The notes under the pieces are model-generated. The model was not told the origin of the DNA and did not search any database. It saw nothing but the letters and a program-made list of their open reading frames with translations. The translations under genes were made by a program, and so were the position numbers. Source: Cymbidium sinense (Eukaryota; Streptophyta; Magnoliopsida; Asparagales; Orchidaceae). From it: 64,000 nucleotides of DNA. Of this stretch, positions 1 to 12,824 are shown one piece after another (position 1 is the stretch's first letter; each line of letters begins with the position of its first letter). Where the stretch lies: NCBI GenBank assembly GCA_021442155.1, contig CM038215.1:277562413-277626412 (forward strand), given 5' to 3'.

Positions 1-860
1 GCACACACTAATCATGAATTTGATTGTAGGATGTCTGAGTTATAGAATAATGTGTGCATATGTTCATTCTTACTTGTTAACTTTATTTTATAATTTGTGA
101 TGGAGTAAATTTTTTGTCTTAGATTAAAAATTATTATAATACAAATAACATGGCAAAATCATTTAATTCATGGATTAGAGAAGCAAGGAGCAAGCTTGTG
201 GTTAATTTGATTGATATGAATAGAGCAGTACTTATGGAACAAAGAGTAGAAAGAAAGTTAAATTATTTTACATGAAATGAAGAGCCAGTGCCATATGTAG
301 AGAATTACTTAAACGAAATAACTACTAGAAAAGAGAAATTTATTATACAAATCAATACCACATAAGGCTGACATTGAAGGGTGCTATGAAAGACATGAAG
401 TTAATATAAAAGTAGATATAATTTCTTTAGAGTGTGACAGTAATTATCCTATCAATGCATTCATAACCGCTTTTATTAGAACCAAAGAGTACTCATGGTG
501 GCATACTTATGTTGATGATAGTTATGTTGTTAGGTTGATGATATGTATAACATTATTTAATATTTCTTTAATAGATATTAATATTTTTAATTTACTTTAG
601 GTAAAAAAAGGAATATGAAAGTTTCTACTTTTTCTAGAAAGGGTCAATGGAGCATAGTCAATGATGACATTTTTGTTGGAATACCTAATAGTTCGAGGCT
701 TAGAAGAAGTCCTAAAAAAGAAGCGTAAAAACTTTTCTAGATAACAATGCCAACAAAAAAAGTAGAAATATTTATAAAAGTGATCATTGCGACATCACAA
801 AATAACTTGCAAAAGCCCATAAGGCTCGGCAAAGCCACAACTATTGGAGTTTTACAGTGC
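1..860 (+). pseudogene. MULE transposase remnant, C-terminal half
   Basis: Decayed C-terminal half of a mudrA-type transposase, the enzyme that cuts and rejoins Mutator-like elements. At 148-290 the frame reads as the conserved MULE block around AKSFNSWIREARSK, followed by LMEQRVERKLNYF. At about 430-540 comes a degraded SWIM zinc-finger region ending in TKEYSWWHTYVDDSY, broken by frameshifts. Bases 600-720 match the linker with a spliced-looking break and the basic SSRLRRSPKK patch. Bases 765-800 retain part of a CxxC knuckle. Stops such as TGA near 273 make it non-functional. The catalytic half would lie left of the window. Confidence 0.72.
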
Positions 861-1408
861 CACATGTTACTCTGAATAAACAAGCTACAACTGTGAATTT
901 AGAGTGAAATTGACTATTAGAAGGAAAGAAATACAGTAAGGTCGACAAGTCATGTGGTGGTAGATGAGCATTAAAGAAAAACGTGATATTTTCTCAAATA
1001 TTTTATTTTATATTTTATATAAGAATTGTTTCATATAGCAATTTTTTGCTTTTTATTGCTCATATAACAACTGCCAAGGTATGTGCTAACAAGACAACTA
1101 TAATTTACATACTTTCAACTAATATTTTTTGCAAGAATCAACTCTTATTTTACATAAACTCTTATTGCAAGAGCCTCTCACCTTCAAGTGCACAAATTGC
1201 TTCCAACCGCATTTGGAAACCTCAACTATTTATGCAAGCAATTCTGAGCAAATGCTTGTTGAAACCTTGCACTTAATTCAATTTGATTTTTACTAAAATT
1301 GATTTATAAGAAGTGTACAATAATCACGAGCATTACGATTTTATGCAAAGAACTACTCTTATTTATAATCAGTGTAATGATATGAAGAAACCAGATATTT
1401 TTTGATTT

Positions 1409-1415
<7 letters not shown>
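1..1415 (+). mobile_element. MULE copy 1, 3' part (cut by window start)
   Basis: Collinear with 10725-12200 and 62626-64000, where the upstream half of the same Mutator-like element is present. The first 860 bases or so carry decayed transposase C-terminal coding. Bases 860-1415 are shared by all copies and hold no domain I recognise; an open frame at 983-1276 is not kept in the other copies. Near 1310 this copy lacks a GC-richer insert of about 25 bases (gtgcaaggccataccgtgc) that copies 2 and 3 share, so those two are closer to each other here. A TA run at 1416 ends the element. Confidence 0.75.

Positions 1416-1461
<46 letters not shown>
1416..1461. repeat. (TA)n microsatellite
   Basis: Nearly pure TA run at the MULE/copia junction, where the LTR start is expected. 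A similar run sits inside the 3' LTR at 5482-5552. Expansion or recombination here may have removed the 5' LTR terminus. Confidence 0.9.
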
Positions 1462-1463
<2 letters not shown>

Positions 1464-1997
1464 ACATAATAATAATATTATTCTTAATATATTATTCTAA
1501 ACATTATTATAATATAAATATTAGTTGTGTAACTTGTAACATAAATTAAATAAATACAAATAAATTAATTCATAACTTAAATAGTAACAGCTATAAATTA
1601 TATTTAGGTGATTTAATATTGAGCTCTCATCTTTCACTTATAAATAGATGATAATGTGAGCTTGAATGGCATGACAAAATCTGAATATTCTCTCTTCCTT
1701 TCTCCATTCACAATTTTTCTTGTCATTGTCTTCATTTCATTTTTTGGGCAATAAGATACACGTGATTAGTTTGAAGTTTTGCCGACAACGTATGCACGAT
1801 CAAGGCAATGGGATGAGTTTTATCTCACAAGTAGAAAAGAGAGCCACAATTTGGTGCACCCATGTCTTGATCTACTCTAAGTATAGTGTCACCGGCATGC
1901 CTCTCCTGGCTATTACAATCTCATTACTTTTTTTTATTTGCTTTGTTATGTTAAGTTTATTTCTTAATTGCCAATTTATTTTCTTATAGTTCTAACA
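1462..1997 (+). repeat. copia copy 1, 5' LTR (5'-truncated)
   Basis: Matches 5553-6095 over its whole length, including cttataaatagatgataatg (a TATA-like core promoter near 1636) and the terminal TTCTAACA. The expected TG start, seen in the 3' LTR as tgtaatggataat, is missing. The base run after the LTR (atcttaaagtagatc) does not look like an initiator-Met tRNA primer site, so priming is unexplained. Confidence 0.82.
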
Positions 1998-2039
1998 ATC
2001 TTAAAGTAGATCAATATATTTTCTTAGTTTTAATTATTT

Positions 2040-4850
2040 TCATCAATTCAAAAAATATGTTTACAAAATAGCTTTGTCATGATGATGTTAAGTTGAAAAA
2101 TTTATAGGAACACACTTTAAAAGATGGCAAAAGAAAATTGTATATTGGTTGACATGTTTAGGATTAATTTCGTAATATATAATCCTCCTTCATCCGTCCT
2201 AATTAAAGAGAAAATAATTCTATTTTCAATAAAGGGTTAGAAAAGGAAAATCTCCACAAGAAATTAATTTTCTTTATCTTGGGCATTCGTAGTGTTCTTT
2301 CCATCGACTTTATGACATGTTTTGTACATCAACATCTTCTTAAGCTTTGGAAAGCACTTGAATTAAAATATGAAAATAAAGATGTGGGTCTAGAAAATAT
2401 TCTAATAATCATTCAATGGATATAAAATGAGTGATTGAAGCAAGATAGATCAAGTAAATTAAATCCAAGATATTATTCATGATCTAAAGAACTTGGCAAC
2501 CATGACGGAAGCATTTATAGTTGCATCGATAATAGAAAATTACCATAATCATGGAGTCAATTTGCACTAACACTTAGGCATAATATAAATAAGATGTCTC
2601 TTGACGATCTTATTATTGCACTTAGAATAGAAAAAAAACCAAAAAAAAGAAGAGAAAACTCTCACTAAAATTGAATCTCAAACACATGCCAATAGAACGG
2701 AAAAGAGTAATTTTAAACAAAAAAGTTTTAAACCATTTAATAAAAAGTTTAAGAAACAAATTTTACACTAGTCTAGCAATAAAAATAAAAAGCATAATGA
2801 GATTTAATGTTGGGTATGCGAGAGAACCAACCATCTTGCAAAGGCTTGTTATTATCAGAAAGATAAGAGATCCAAAGAAAGTAATAAGACTTTTGAGCAA
2901 AATTGATCTTAACCATAAATTAATAAGATCACTTCAAATGCCAATGATTCTCTTCCTTTGAGGATACGCTAAGAGGAAGTGTAAGCATGGGCAATGGAGC
3001 ATTAGCTAGTGTGGTCGGAGAAGGAGATATTGATCTAAAATTGACATCAGGAAAATATTTAAAATTATATTCAGTTTTATATGTATCGAATATTAAGAGA
3101 ATTTTAATTAGTGGTTCAGTGCTTGTTCGACATAGTTATTGTCAAGTTTTTGAGTCAAATAAGGTTATTAATCAAAAAGAATCTTCAATAGAAAATTTGA
3201 TAATAAATAATGATGATACTATTTTAACTAACAACAATGAGAAAAATATTAGAAAAAAAAATAAAAGAATTAGAAAAGAGAAAATTTTAGGTGATGATTT
3301 TTATTCTCTTTTAACAAAAATATTTATTTTAGAAAATGATCTTACTACTTTTGATGAAGCTATGAATTCTATAGATGCACCATTTTAGAAAGAAGTTATT
3401 AATAATGAAATAGATTCTATCATATCAAATAAGACTCGAGTACTTTGTGATTTACCTCCAAGTTGTAAAACTATTGAATGTAAATGGATATTCAAAAAAA
3501 AATTTAAAATTAGATGAATCTATAGATAAATATAAAGCAATATTCGTCGCCAAATGATATATACAAAAACGTGGTGTTGACTATTTTGATTTTTATTCTC
3601 CGGTTTCTAGAATTTTACAATGGTTTTAGTATCTTCAGATATAATCTAGTTATACATCAAATGGATGTAAAAATTGTATTTTTAAATGACGATTTAGATG
3701 AAAAATTTTATATTGATCAACCTGAAGGTTTTATAGTAAAAGGTTAAGAAAATAAAGTTTGTAACTTAGTAAAATCTTTATATGGATTAAAACAAGCTCC
3801 TAAACAATGACATGAAAAGTTTGATAAAATAATATTGACATATGAATTTTTTATTAGTGAGTTTGATACATGTGTTTATATTAAAGTTGTTGATCATGAT
3901 TATATTATTTTATGTCTTTATGTTGATGATATTTTAATTTTTGGTACAAATCTCAATATTATAAATAATATTAAAGAATTTCTATCAACTCAATTTGATA
4001 TGAATGATTTAGGTGAAGCTAATGTAATACTAGGTATAAAGATTTATAGAAATGCAAATAACATTTCTATTACTCAATCACATTATATTCAAAAGCTTCT
4101 TAAAAAATTAATTTTCAAGATGTGAGTCTTGCAAGCAGTCCATATAACTCTAGCTTACATCTTATAAATAATTTAGGTGATAGTGTATCAGAATTAAAAT
4201 ATTCTCAAATAATTGATTGTCTTATGAATTTAACAAATTATTCTCGACTTGATATTGCTTATGTTGTAGGAAAATTGAGTAGATATACTAGTAATCTCAG
4301 TGAAACTCATTGGAATGCACTAGAAAGAATTTTTAAATATTTAAAAGGTACAATAAACTATTGCATTAATTATAGTGGTTTTTTTATAGTATTAGAAGGT
4401 TATTGTGATGCTAGTTGGATTGCCGACACTAGTGAAATAAAAGCTACTAGTGGTTATGTCTTCACATTTTGTGGTGGTGCAATATCATGAAAATCTACTA
4501 AACAAAAATTAATCTCTAGATCAACTATGAAAGCAGAATTTATAGCACTTAGTCTTGCTACTTCTGAAGTCGAGTGGCTTAAAAGTTTATTTTTTTGTTT
4601 ACCTTGTATTAAAAAACATATACCTGCTATTTTAATAAATAGTGATAATTAAGCTGCTATAGCAAAAGCAAAAAGTGCAAAATATAATGATAAAAAATAT
4701 CATATAAGAATAAGGCATGAGTCTTTATATGAATTATATAAAAGAGGTGTTGTTACTTACTATTTTATTTGTTCTGAGAAAAATATTGTAGATTCATTGA
4801 CGAAAGGGCTTGCAAAGACTTCTATATTGAGATCATTATAAGGGATGGGG
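2040..4850 (+). pseudogene. copia gag-pol remnant lacking integrase
   Basis: Gag homology starts near 2080 and includes a CCHC zinc knuckle at 2808-2849 (CWVCERTNHLAKAC), which lies out of frame with the flanking open stretch at 2671-2961. The frame at 2987-3388 begins as the protease-adjacent MGNG...LTSGKYL block, but after FESNKVIN it passes straight to the region before reverse transcriptase. The HHCC and DDE parts of integrase are therefore missing. Reverse transcriptase follows with YVDD at 3919-3930, then RNase H with GYCDASW near 4399 and the terminal LTKGL block near 4800. Many stops and frameshifts. The same deletion is present at 13979, so it predates the duplication. Confidence 0.88.
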
Positions 4851-5462
4851 TTAAAATAGCCATCACAGTAGAAACCCAACATTCATATTGGAAACAGCAA
4901 GATAGAATGTTCGATGTGGTATAAACAAAGCTGATCGAATAATTCATAAAAGCACAACTTTAAATATTATAAATACCATCTTTATATTCATTTCTGCTAA
5001 ATTGCAACGAAAATAAAGTTGAGCTATAGCTCTTAATGAGATCAAAGGCAAAAATTTTGCTAGATATTATAATTGCAAAGATATCTTGGAGATCTCACCT
5101 ATATAAGTGTTGCAGTAATAGGCCGCTACAATGAGATCTTATTCAGATCCTAAAATACTTATGAATTAAGATGAAAGCGTATGGCCTTTAAAGCGCACCA
5201 TTGAGTAGAACTTATAACGTGTTTCATTTCATGTGTATACCAAATGATACACTAATTTATATACCTAGTTCAAAACTTCGATTACTATAGTATTTATTAT
5301 TGTTAGATTTTGGTTATACAAAGTGAAAGTTCAAACCCGAAAGGTACTTTTATCGAATGCATTATAAAAGTTGTCCAAAATAAAAATTTTGAGTCTTGAT
5401 CTCTTATTTTATTCACCTCAAGTTTATTTATAAATATTTTATTTATTTATTGGAGAGGGAAT
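4851..5462 (+). other. copia 3' non-coding leader and polypurine tract
   Basis: About 600 bases between the pol stop and the 3' LTR, conserved with 15612-16216, with no open frame of note. It ends in the polypurine tract ggagagggaa (about 5453-5462), which in LTR elements primes plus-strand DNA synthesis. Confidence 0.7.
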
Positions 5463-5479
5463 TGTAATGGATAATAAAA

Positions 5480-5553
<74 letters not shown>

Positions 5554-6095
5554 CGTTATTCTTAACGTTATTATTCTAACGTTATTATAATATAAATATT
5601 AGTTGTATAACTTATAATATAAATTAATTAAATAGAAATAAATTAATTCATAACTTAAAATAATGGCTAGTAACGACTATAAATCATAATTAGGTGATTT
5701 AATATTGAGCTCTCTTCCTTCACTTATAAATAGATGATAATGTGAGCTTGAGTGACATAATAAAATCTGAATATTCTCTCTTCCTTTCTCCATTCACAAT
5801 TTTTCTTGTCATTCTTTTCATTTCATTTTTCGGGCAACAAGAGACACACGATTACTTCGAAGTTTTGCAGATCAATCATGGTGCATGCGCGATCAAGGCA
5901 AGAGGACGAGTTGTATCTCACGAGTAGAAAAGAGAGCCGCTATTTGGTGCACCCAAGGGTTGGTCTACTCTAAGTATTGTGTCACCGGCATGCCTCCCTC
6001 CGAGGCTATTTCAATCTCATTACTTTTATTTCTATTTGCTTCATTATGTTAAATTTATTTCTTAATTGCCAATTTAATTTCTTATAGTTCTAACA
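5463..6095 (+). repeat. copia copy 1, 3' LTR
   Basis: Begins TG directly after the polypurine tract and ends CA at 6095. Contains a TA run (5482-5552), the TATA-like cttataaatagatg near 5722 and a short open frame at 5742-5927 that is only LTR sequence. It differs from the 5' LTR by numerous substitutions and indels, so the insertion is not recent. Confidence 0.85.
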
Positions 6096-7150
6096 CCTAT
6101 GGTGTTTAGAAGTTAAGCAATTTGATTTCAATGCTTCATAATTTTGTTAAAGAATATAGCGATTTCTACTCTCCCGAGACTTGTCCCATCAGCTTGTTCT
6201 TAAAGCTCTGGACACCATTCTTTGTAGAGGCTTCAATCAAGCTAGCTAACTTAATGATTGAATGCAACAGATATTCAAATGCCAATTCTATTTTGGATTA
6301 CGTTCATGTAATTATTATATTCATGTCAAAAATATACGTTGTATTTTGCAGTTTGCTTCCTTGTAATGATAATACTAATGTGTGCAAGTGGAGTGGCTCA
6401 TGCCCCTACACCAACAAAATCACTGCACGTTAGCTCAACTAATGCTTTTCACTAATCGACACCAGCTTCGTCGACTCCCTCGACATCACGTTCGCCAGCC
6501 CCAGATAGAATCCACAATAGGGAGGAAGAAATTTTTATGTTTTCTTGGTAAGTGGGAGCAAGATGAAGAGGGCGGGTTCTCTGCTTTGCTTGTCATTGTC
6601 CTTTGACCAATTGGTGCTATTGTTCATCTAGGTTATGTGGAGAGAAATTAATATTTTATTTATTACAATGAGAGAGACATATTAACTTCATTACACAATC
6701 AAATTTAATTAAACTTAAATAAATTTCATTTTTTATTTTAAATTGATTTATGTTATCTCATAAAAATTAAAAAATAATTTTTAGCTTCCCTCTCTTTCTA
6801 CTATTATGTTATTTTAATATATTTCCAAAATAATAATAATAATAATAATATTGATGAAAATTACTAATCTTTTATTAGTAATATTTTAATCAATATGTAT
6901 TAAAAACAAAAGAGATCTATGCTATCCTTAATTTTTTTTAATTCATATAAAAACTAAATTTTAAAGTTTACTTTTAAATTTCAATCATTTTCACCCATAT
7001 AGTTGTTGCAAATAATAATTTCTTAAAAGTATTATAACTTACAATATATTAATAAATTGCAAATTATGATGATTTTTTGTTAATAAAATGATATATGAAA
7101 TACATCTCAACTATATCATAATAAAATTTCTTTCATATAAATTTGAATAG

Positions 7151-7202
<52 letters not shown>

Positions 7203-7463
7203 CTTAAAATATATTTAGTATGATAATTTAGGTATATAATTATTAAAAATATTTAACATTTTGTCTTACTATCATAAAGCAAGCAATTTTTTATTATTTT
7301 ATTTTAAAGTTCTTAATTTTTTTTTGCCATTTTTATCAAAATAAATATTTAAATTATAATTATTTTATCTCTTCTATACTAAATGAGTTGACTCAAAATA
7401 ATAAAATAAAGCTCAAGTTCAAACTCCATAAATCAGTCAATCTGAAGTTCAAGTTAACGGTAA
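6096..7463. other. Unidentified spacer X, copy 1
   Basis: Conserved with 16810-18141. Bases 6096-6640 are of mixed composition and look exon-like in places, with short open frames such as 6122-6433, but the frames differ between copies and I recognise no domain. A GGTAAGTGGG sequence near 6548 resembles a plant splice donor. Bases 6640-7463 are strongly AT-rich with an AAT run near 6834 and a TA run at 7153-7201. Probably the remains of another element or of a captured gene. Confidence 0.45.
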
Positions 7464-7490
7464 TTATTTAAATTATAATTATTTTTGCCA

Positions 7491-7857
<367 letters not shown>

Positions 7858-7978
7858 ACATTCATAGAACACACATGTTCTGATGCATTTTTTGGCACGC
7901 TGTAATACTCGACAAAGGAACGGGGTTAGGTATACAATTGGGAATGTAAATAAAGGAGCGCAACGTTGAAAACAAAAG

Positions 7979-8290
7979 AAGAATTCACCTCTTGATGATG
8001 TTCTTCCCCGATTTGCGGTGAAGCGAAGGTTGGATAGGTTATACAAGGAATGCGACGCTTGAAACCGAAGGAAGAATTCACCTCTTGACGATGTTCTTCC
8101 TCAGTTTGCGGCAAAGTGAAAATGGGAAGGCTAAAGAGAGGAGTGCGATGCCGAAAATTGAAATAAGAATTCACCTCTTGACGATGTTCTTCCCTAGTTT
8201 GCGGCGAAGCGAAAATGGGAAGGCTAAAGTGAGGAGTGCAATGCCAAAAATCGAAATAAAAATTTATCTTTCTTTGGGACTTTGGATTGA
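7979..8290. repeat. Tandem repeat, about 85-90 bp unit, 3-plus copies
   Basis: Units start at gaattcacctcttgatgatg (7981), with further starts near 8071 and 8167. Each carries gatgttcttcc, then a ttgcggNNaagNgaa core. The matching array in MULE copy 3 (59967-60150) has about two units, so unit number has changed since the copies split. Confidence 0.88.
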
Positions 8291-9019
8291 CATTTTAAAC
8301 TAGCTTGACCACTGTGAGTTATTCTTCTCCATCGAAGCTCTTCCTGCATAGTTTGATACCAAAAATAACATACTTCAGTGGGTTTTCCTTTTTTACCATT
8401 ATTTATTTTAAGATATGAGTGATGCAATATTCGGGTACTTGATGTTCAAAAACATGTTCTAGCAAATGAGATATTTGGTAATAATGTGTTGTAGTCATCT
8501 CAAACTTCAAAAAGGTTTAAATGGTAAGATTATATTTTGTGGGAAATAAAACATTTAGATAAACATTTTGTAATTCTTAATATAAAAATATATAATATTT
8601 TTGGAAATACATCATATATATTTGATAGAGCTGCTTAATAAATTGAATATGGCTTATTTTATTATAAACTAATTCATATAGTTCTCACCAAATATAAATT
8701 AGTCAACAAATTGAGAAGCAAAGTATCCCATTATAGCTTAAATATTTTATGAGTAGTATTTTATTAGTATTTAGTAGAAATTATGATTGTCAAGATATGT
8801 AAAAGTGCATTTGATCATCATATAATTTTTGTAGGAATCAATGGATTCCAATACTTGTAGAAGAATTTCCCTTTACCATTTGATTAATTATCATTTCCAA
8901 TTTGCAAAATTTTGATTTGAAGATGATTGAAAAATTCAGCTTTTTGAATGGATTTAATGGCCAATCAAGATAAATATTTGTCTAAAATATTTAAATATAG
9001 AGGATATTGAACTTTGGTT

Positions 9020-11560
9020 AAGAATGAAGTGCAGAGGAAAATACAATGTTGGGAAGCAAAGTACTATTAAGTTTCAAAAAGATATCATATGTTTAGATGT
9101 GTTGAAGAAAGAGATTGAAGCGTTTTGTTGGCTTAGGGAAAATTTTTTTAGTTATATTACCACATATTTGGAACATAAAAAAAGACTATATGTCTATCAC
9201 TAATGTTGTAGAAGTGATGCAAATGACTACAAAGTCCAATGGAAGTGAGGGTGTTGAGATAGTAGTCCTAACACAAGATGATAAAGAAGCTACTATATGT
9301 TGATAAGGTCAATAAGTTAGGGAGGGTAAATACATGTAAGACAGCTATATGTCTATCACTAATGATGTAGAAGTGATGCAAATGACTACAAAGTGCAATG
9401 GAAGTGAGGGTACTGAGTTAGTAGTCAAAACACAATATGATAAAGAAGCTACTATATGTTGATAAGGTCAATAAGTTAGGGAGGGTAGTAACATCTAAGA
9501 CAATTATCATTCAAGATCTCAGAATGAGGATTTCTAATTACCCAAGTTGGATTTGTCAAGATTTAGGATCTATTTAGGGAAGTTGTAGCGGTATTGAAAT
9601 ATAGTGGTTGAGTTGTTATAAAAGAACTTACTATTTAAGAAATTGTGATGGATATTACATTTTTATTTAAAAAAATTAGACCATACTTTTCCGACAAAGC
9701 CACACTCTACTAGGTTAGGTTAGAAAATGCGATTTTTCCACTACGCTTTAAAATGCAAATGATTACGCTTAAATGACATTTGCAATGCGATGCAAAAACA
9801 CATCACCACTTCAAAAGCTTCATGAGCTCAGGATGCTTAAAGCTTCAACAAGCTCTGAGATCTAATGATATTATGAAGAACTTTGGTGTGAAGAATCAAT
9901 CTAGTAATAAACCTCAAGTCATTGATATTTATTTTTATTATGGACATCCTTAGAGAGTACGAGAAATATAATGTGCAAATGGTGAATCTTTTGAGGTGCA
10001 TAAATTAGAGCATACACATTTATGCTAACGTGTAAATAAAGCAAGTAACAAACAAGCAACATCTTCATGAGTAACTCAACAAATTGAAGAAATTATGAAA
10101 ATAAATCTTGACATCTCTCCAAGGTAGATAAAAAAAAATTAATTTGTATTGGTTATCTCTAAAATACATAAAGTTATATCAATGAAACAACCTCACAAGA
10201 TCATTTTTGGATTGATTAATGATAATTATAGATATGTACCTACATTTCAAGCATAACTTACCAATAACAACCCAAACTCATAATATTTATATACTTTAAG
10301 CATGCATGATTCACCTTTTATGCAGTTCCATGTTTGCTTCATGGTTTTCATCGATGGTTTCTTAGTAGGTTGTAGACATTTAATTGGTTTGTCATTTGAA
10401 GCCAAAGTACTTGGGTGTTTTATTATATATAAATTAATTGGATAGTAATATAGGACTATTCACACTAGCAATTCTACTTGTTGAATTTGAGTAAAAAAAA
10501 ATCCTAGCAATAGTTTTCGGAAAATTTGGCAAATTCAATTGGCTTTGGGGTGCATCATTTAGAATTTATATCAAATATGGAGAAGGGGCTTGGAGATGAA
10601 ATCTAACTACTATTTCCAGATGCAAAGCACAAGTTTTATTTATGTCACCTATGGAAGAACTTGGAAATGTTCTTTCATTGTAGTGAGTCACATCATTCAA
10701 ATCTTAGTGTGGTCAACAACTAATGCACACACTAATCATGAATTTGATTGTAGGATGTCTGAGTTATAGAATAATGTGTGCACATGTTCATTCTTACTTG
10801 TTAACTTTATTTTATAATTAGTGAAGGAGTAAATTTTTTGTCTTAGATTAAAAATTATTATAATATAAATAACATGGCAAAATCATTTAATTCATGGATT
10901 CGAGAAGCAAGGTGCAAGCCTGTGGTTGATTTGATTGATATGAATAGAGCAGTACTTATGGAACAAAGAGTAGAAAGAAAGTTAAATTATTTTACATGAA
11001 ATGAGAAGCTAGTGGCATATGTAGAGAATTACTTAAACGAAATAACTCCTAGAAAAGAGAAATTTATTATACAAATCAATACCACATAAGGCTGACATTG
11101 AAGGGTGCTATGAAAGACATGAAGTTAATATAAAAAGTAGATATAATTGCTTAAGAGTGTGACAAGTAATTATCCTATCAATGCATTCACACAACTGCTT
11201 TTATTAGAACCAAAGAGTATTCATGGTGGCATACTTATGTTGATGATAGTTAATATGTTGTTAGGTTGATGATATGTATAACATTATTTAATATTTCTTT
11301 AATAGATATTAATATTTTTAATTTGCTTTAGGTAAAAAAGGTATATGAAAGTTTCTAATTTTTTAGAAAGGATCAATGGAGCATAGTCGATGATGACATT
11401 TTGTTGGAATACCTAATAGTTCGAGGCTTAGAAGAAGTCCTAAAAAGATGCATAAAAACTTTTAGATAACAATGCCAACAAAAAAGTAGAAATATTTATA
11501 AAAGTGATCTGACATCACAAAATAAAAAAGCCCATAAGGCTCGGCAAAGTCAGAACTATT
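9020..11560 (+). pseudogene. MULE transposase, near full length but broken
   Basis: Decayed mudrA-type transposase read in pieces. The N-terminal block is near 9025-9110 (CRGKYNVGKQS...), followed by the acidic KSNGSEGVEIVV segment near 9235. Bases 9975-10130 give CANGESFEVHKLEHTHLC, the zinc-binding HTC block, and NKASNKQ. Bases 10310-10690 are the catalytic region: a CRH block, then FISNMEKGL and FPDAKHKFYLCH. The first catalytic Asp region is lost here: copy 3 reads CLDDCHLK, copy 2 lacks three codons. The second expected Asp is Asn (FISN). The C-terminal half is as in copy 1. There are many stops and frameshifts, so it is surely inactive. Confidence 0.8.
9184..9478. repeat. Internal tandem duplication in MULE coding region
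   Basis: About 160 bp starting actatatgtctatcactaatg (9184) recurs from about 9345, each ending in gataaggtcaataagttagggaggg. The same duplication stands in copy 3 at 61064-61360, so it predates the separation of the copies. Confidence 0.9.
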
Positions 11561-12202
11561 GGAGTTTTACAGTGCCACATGCTACTCTAAATAAACAAGC
11601 TACAACTGTGAATTTAAAGTGAAATTGACTATTAGAAGGAAAGAAATACATTAACAAGTCATGTGGTGGTAGATGAGCATTAAAGAAAACGTGATATTTT
11701 CTCAAATATTTTATTTTATATTTTATATAAGAATTGTTTCATATAGCAATTTTTTGCTTTTATTGCTCATATAACAACTATCAAGGTATGCTAATGAGAC
11801 AACTATAATTTACATAGTCAACTATAATTTTTTGCAAGAATCAACTCTTATTTTACATAAACTCTTATTGCAAGAGCCTCTCACCTTCAAGTGCACAAAT
11901 TGCTTCCAACCGCATTTGGAAACCTCAACTATTTATGCAAGCAATTCTGAGGAAAGCCATGTTGAAACCTTGCACTTAATTCAATTTGGTTTTTACTAAA
12001 ATTGATTTATAAGAAGTGTACAGTGCAAGGCCATACCGTGCACTGCAGAGCATTACGATTTTATGCAGCAGCAACTACTCTTATTTATAATCAGTGTGCA
12101 ATGACATGAAGAAACCAGGAAGCATTAAGATTTTTGATTGCATCAAAACCAAAGCAAAGTTGGTGGAGGACTCACAAGACTGATGAGACTCACAACTACT
12201 CT

Positions 12203-12765
12203 TATATATAATAACGTAAGGTTATAATAACATTATTCTTAATGTTATTATTCTAAACATTATTATAATATAAATATTAGTTGTGTAACTTGTAACATAA
12301 ATTAAATAAATACAAATAAATTATTTCATAACTTAAAATAACAGCTAGTAACGACTATAAATTATATTTAGGTGATTTAATGTTGAGCCTCATCTTTCAC
12401 TTATAAATAGATGATAATGTGAGCTTGAATGGCATGACAAAATCTGAATATTCTCTCTTCATTTCTCCATTCATAATTTTTCTTGTCATTGTCTTCATTT
12501 CATTTTTTGGGCAATAAGAGACACGTGGTTAGTTTGAAGTTTTGCGATCGTGGTAATGCATATCAAGGCAAGGGGATGAGTTTTATCTCACAAGTAGAAA
12601 AGAGAGCCACAATTTGGTGCACCCATGGCTTGATCTACCCTAAGGATAGTGTCATCGGCATGCTTCCCTCCGGGGCTATTACAATCTCATTACTTTTATT
12701 TTTATTTGCTTTGTTATGTTAAGTTTATTTCTTAATTGGCAATTTATTTTCTTATAGTTCTAACA
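12203..12765 (+). repeat. copia copy 2, 5' LTR
   Basis: Starts in a short TATATA run and ends TTCTAACA at 12765. Matches 16236-16809. TATA-like cttataaatagatg near 12400. Like copy 1 it lacks the TG start seen in the 3' LTR, so loss of the LTR tip predates the duplication. Confidence 0.8.
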
Positions 12766-12824
12766 ATCTTAAAGTAGATCAATATATTTTCTTAATTTTA
12801 ATTATTTTCATCAATTCAAAAAAT

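Larger units (their letters stand above)
1416..6095 (+). mobile_element. Ty1/copia LTR element, copy 1, integrase-less
   Basis: A copia-order element: an LTR-like repeat at 1462-1997 is matched by one ending at 6095, with gag, protease-adjacent, reverse transcriptase and RNase H homology in copia order between them. Both LTRs end in TTCTAACA. A polypurine tract (ggagaggga) lies just before TG at 5463, the expected 3' LTR start. The integrase domain is absent. No clear 5-bp target duplication was found, because the start of the 5' LTR is lost in a TA run. Same element as 12203-16809. Confidence 0.85.
1..7463. repeat. Large tandem duplication, copy A
   Basis: This block (MULE 3' half, copia element, spacer) repeats collinearly at 10725-18141. 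Similarity runs through unique-looking spacer as well as transposons, so one block was duplicated and this is not independent insertion. The copies differ by many substitutions and short indels. The true left edge lies outside the window; the right edge is near 7463, after which the other copy diverges. Confidence 0.9.

Noticed and set aside
983..1276. 97-codon frame at the end of MULE copy 1, possibly an extra MULE gene
   Set aside because: Copies 2 and 3 do not keep the frame, and no domain is visible.
1997..2012. Primer binding site after the copia 5' LTR
   Set aside because: The sequence after the LTR does not resemble the initiator-Met tRNA complement, so no site is annotated.
10725..10730. 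Apparent duplication breakpoint matching base 1
   Set aside because: The match starts there only because the window starts at base 1. The MULE runs through without a junction.
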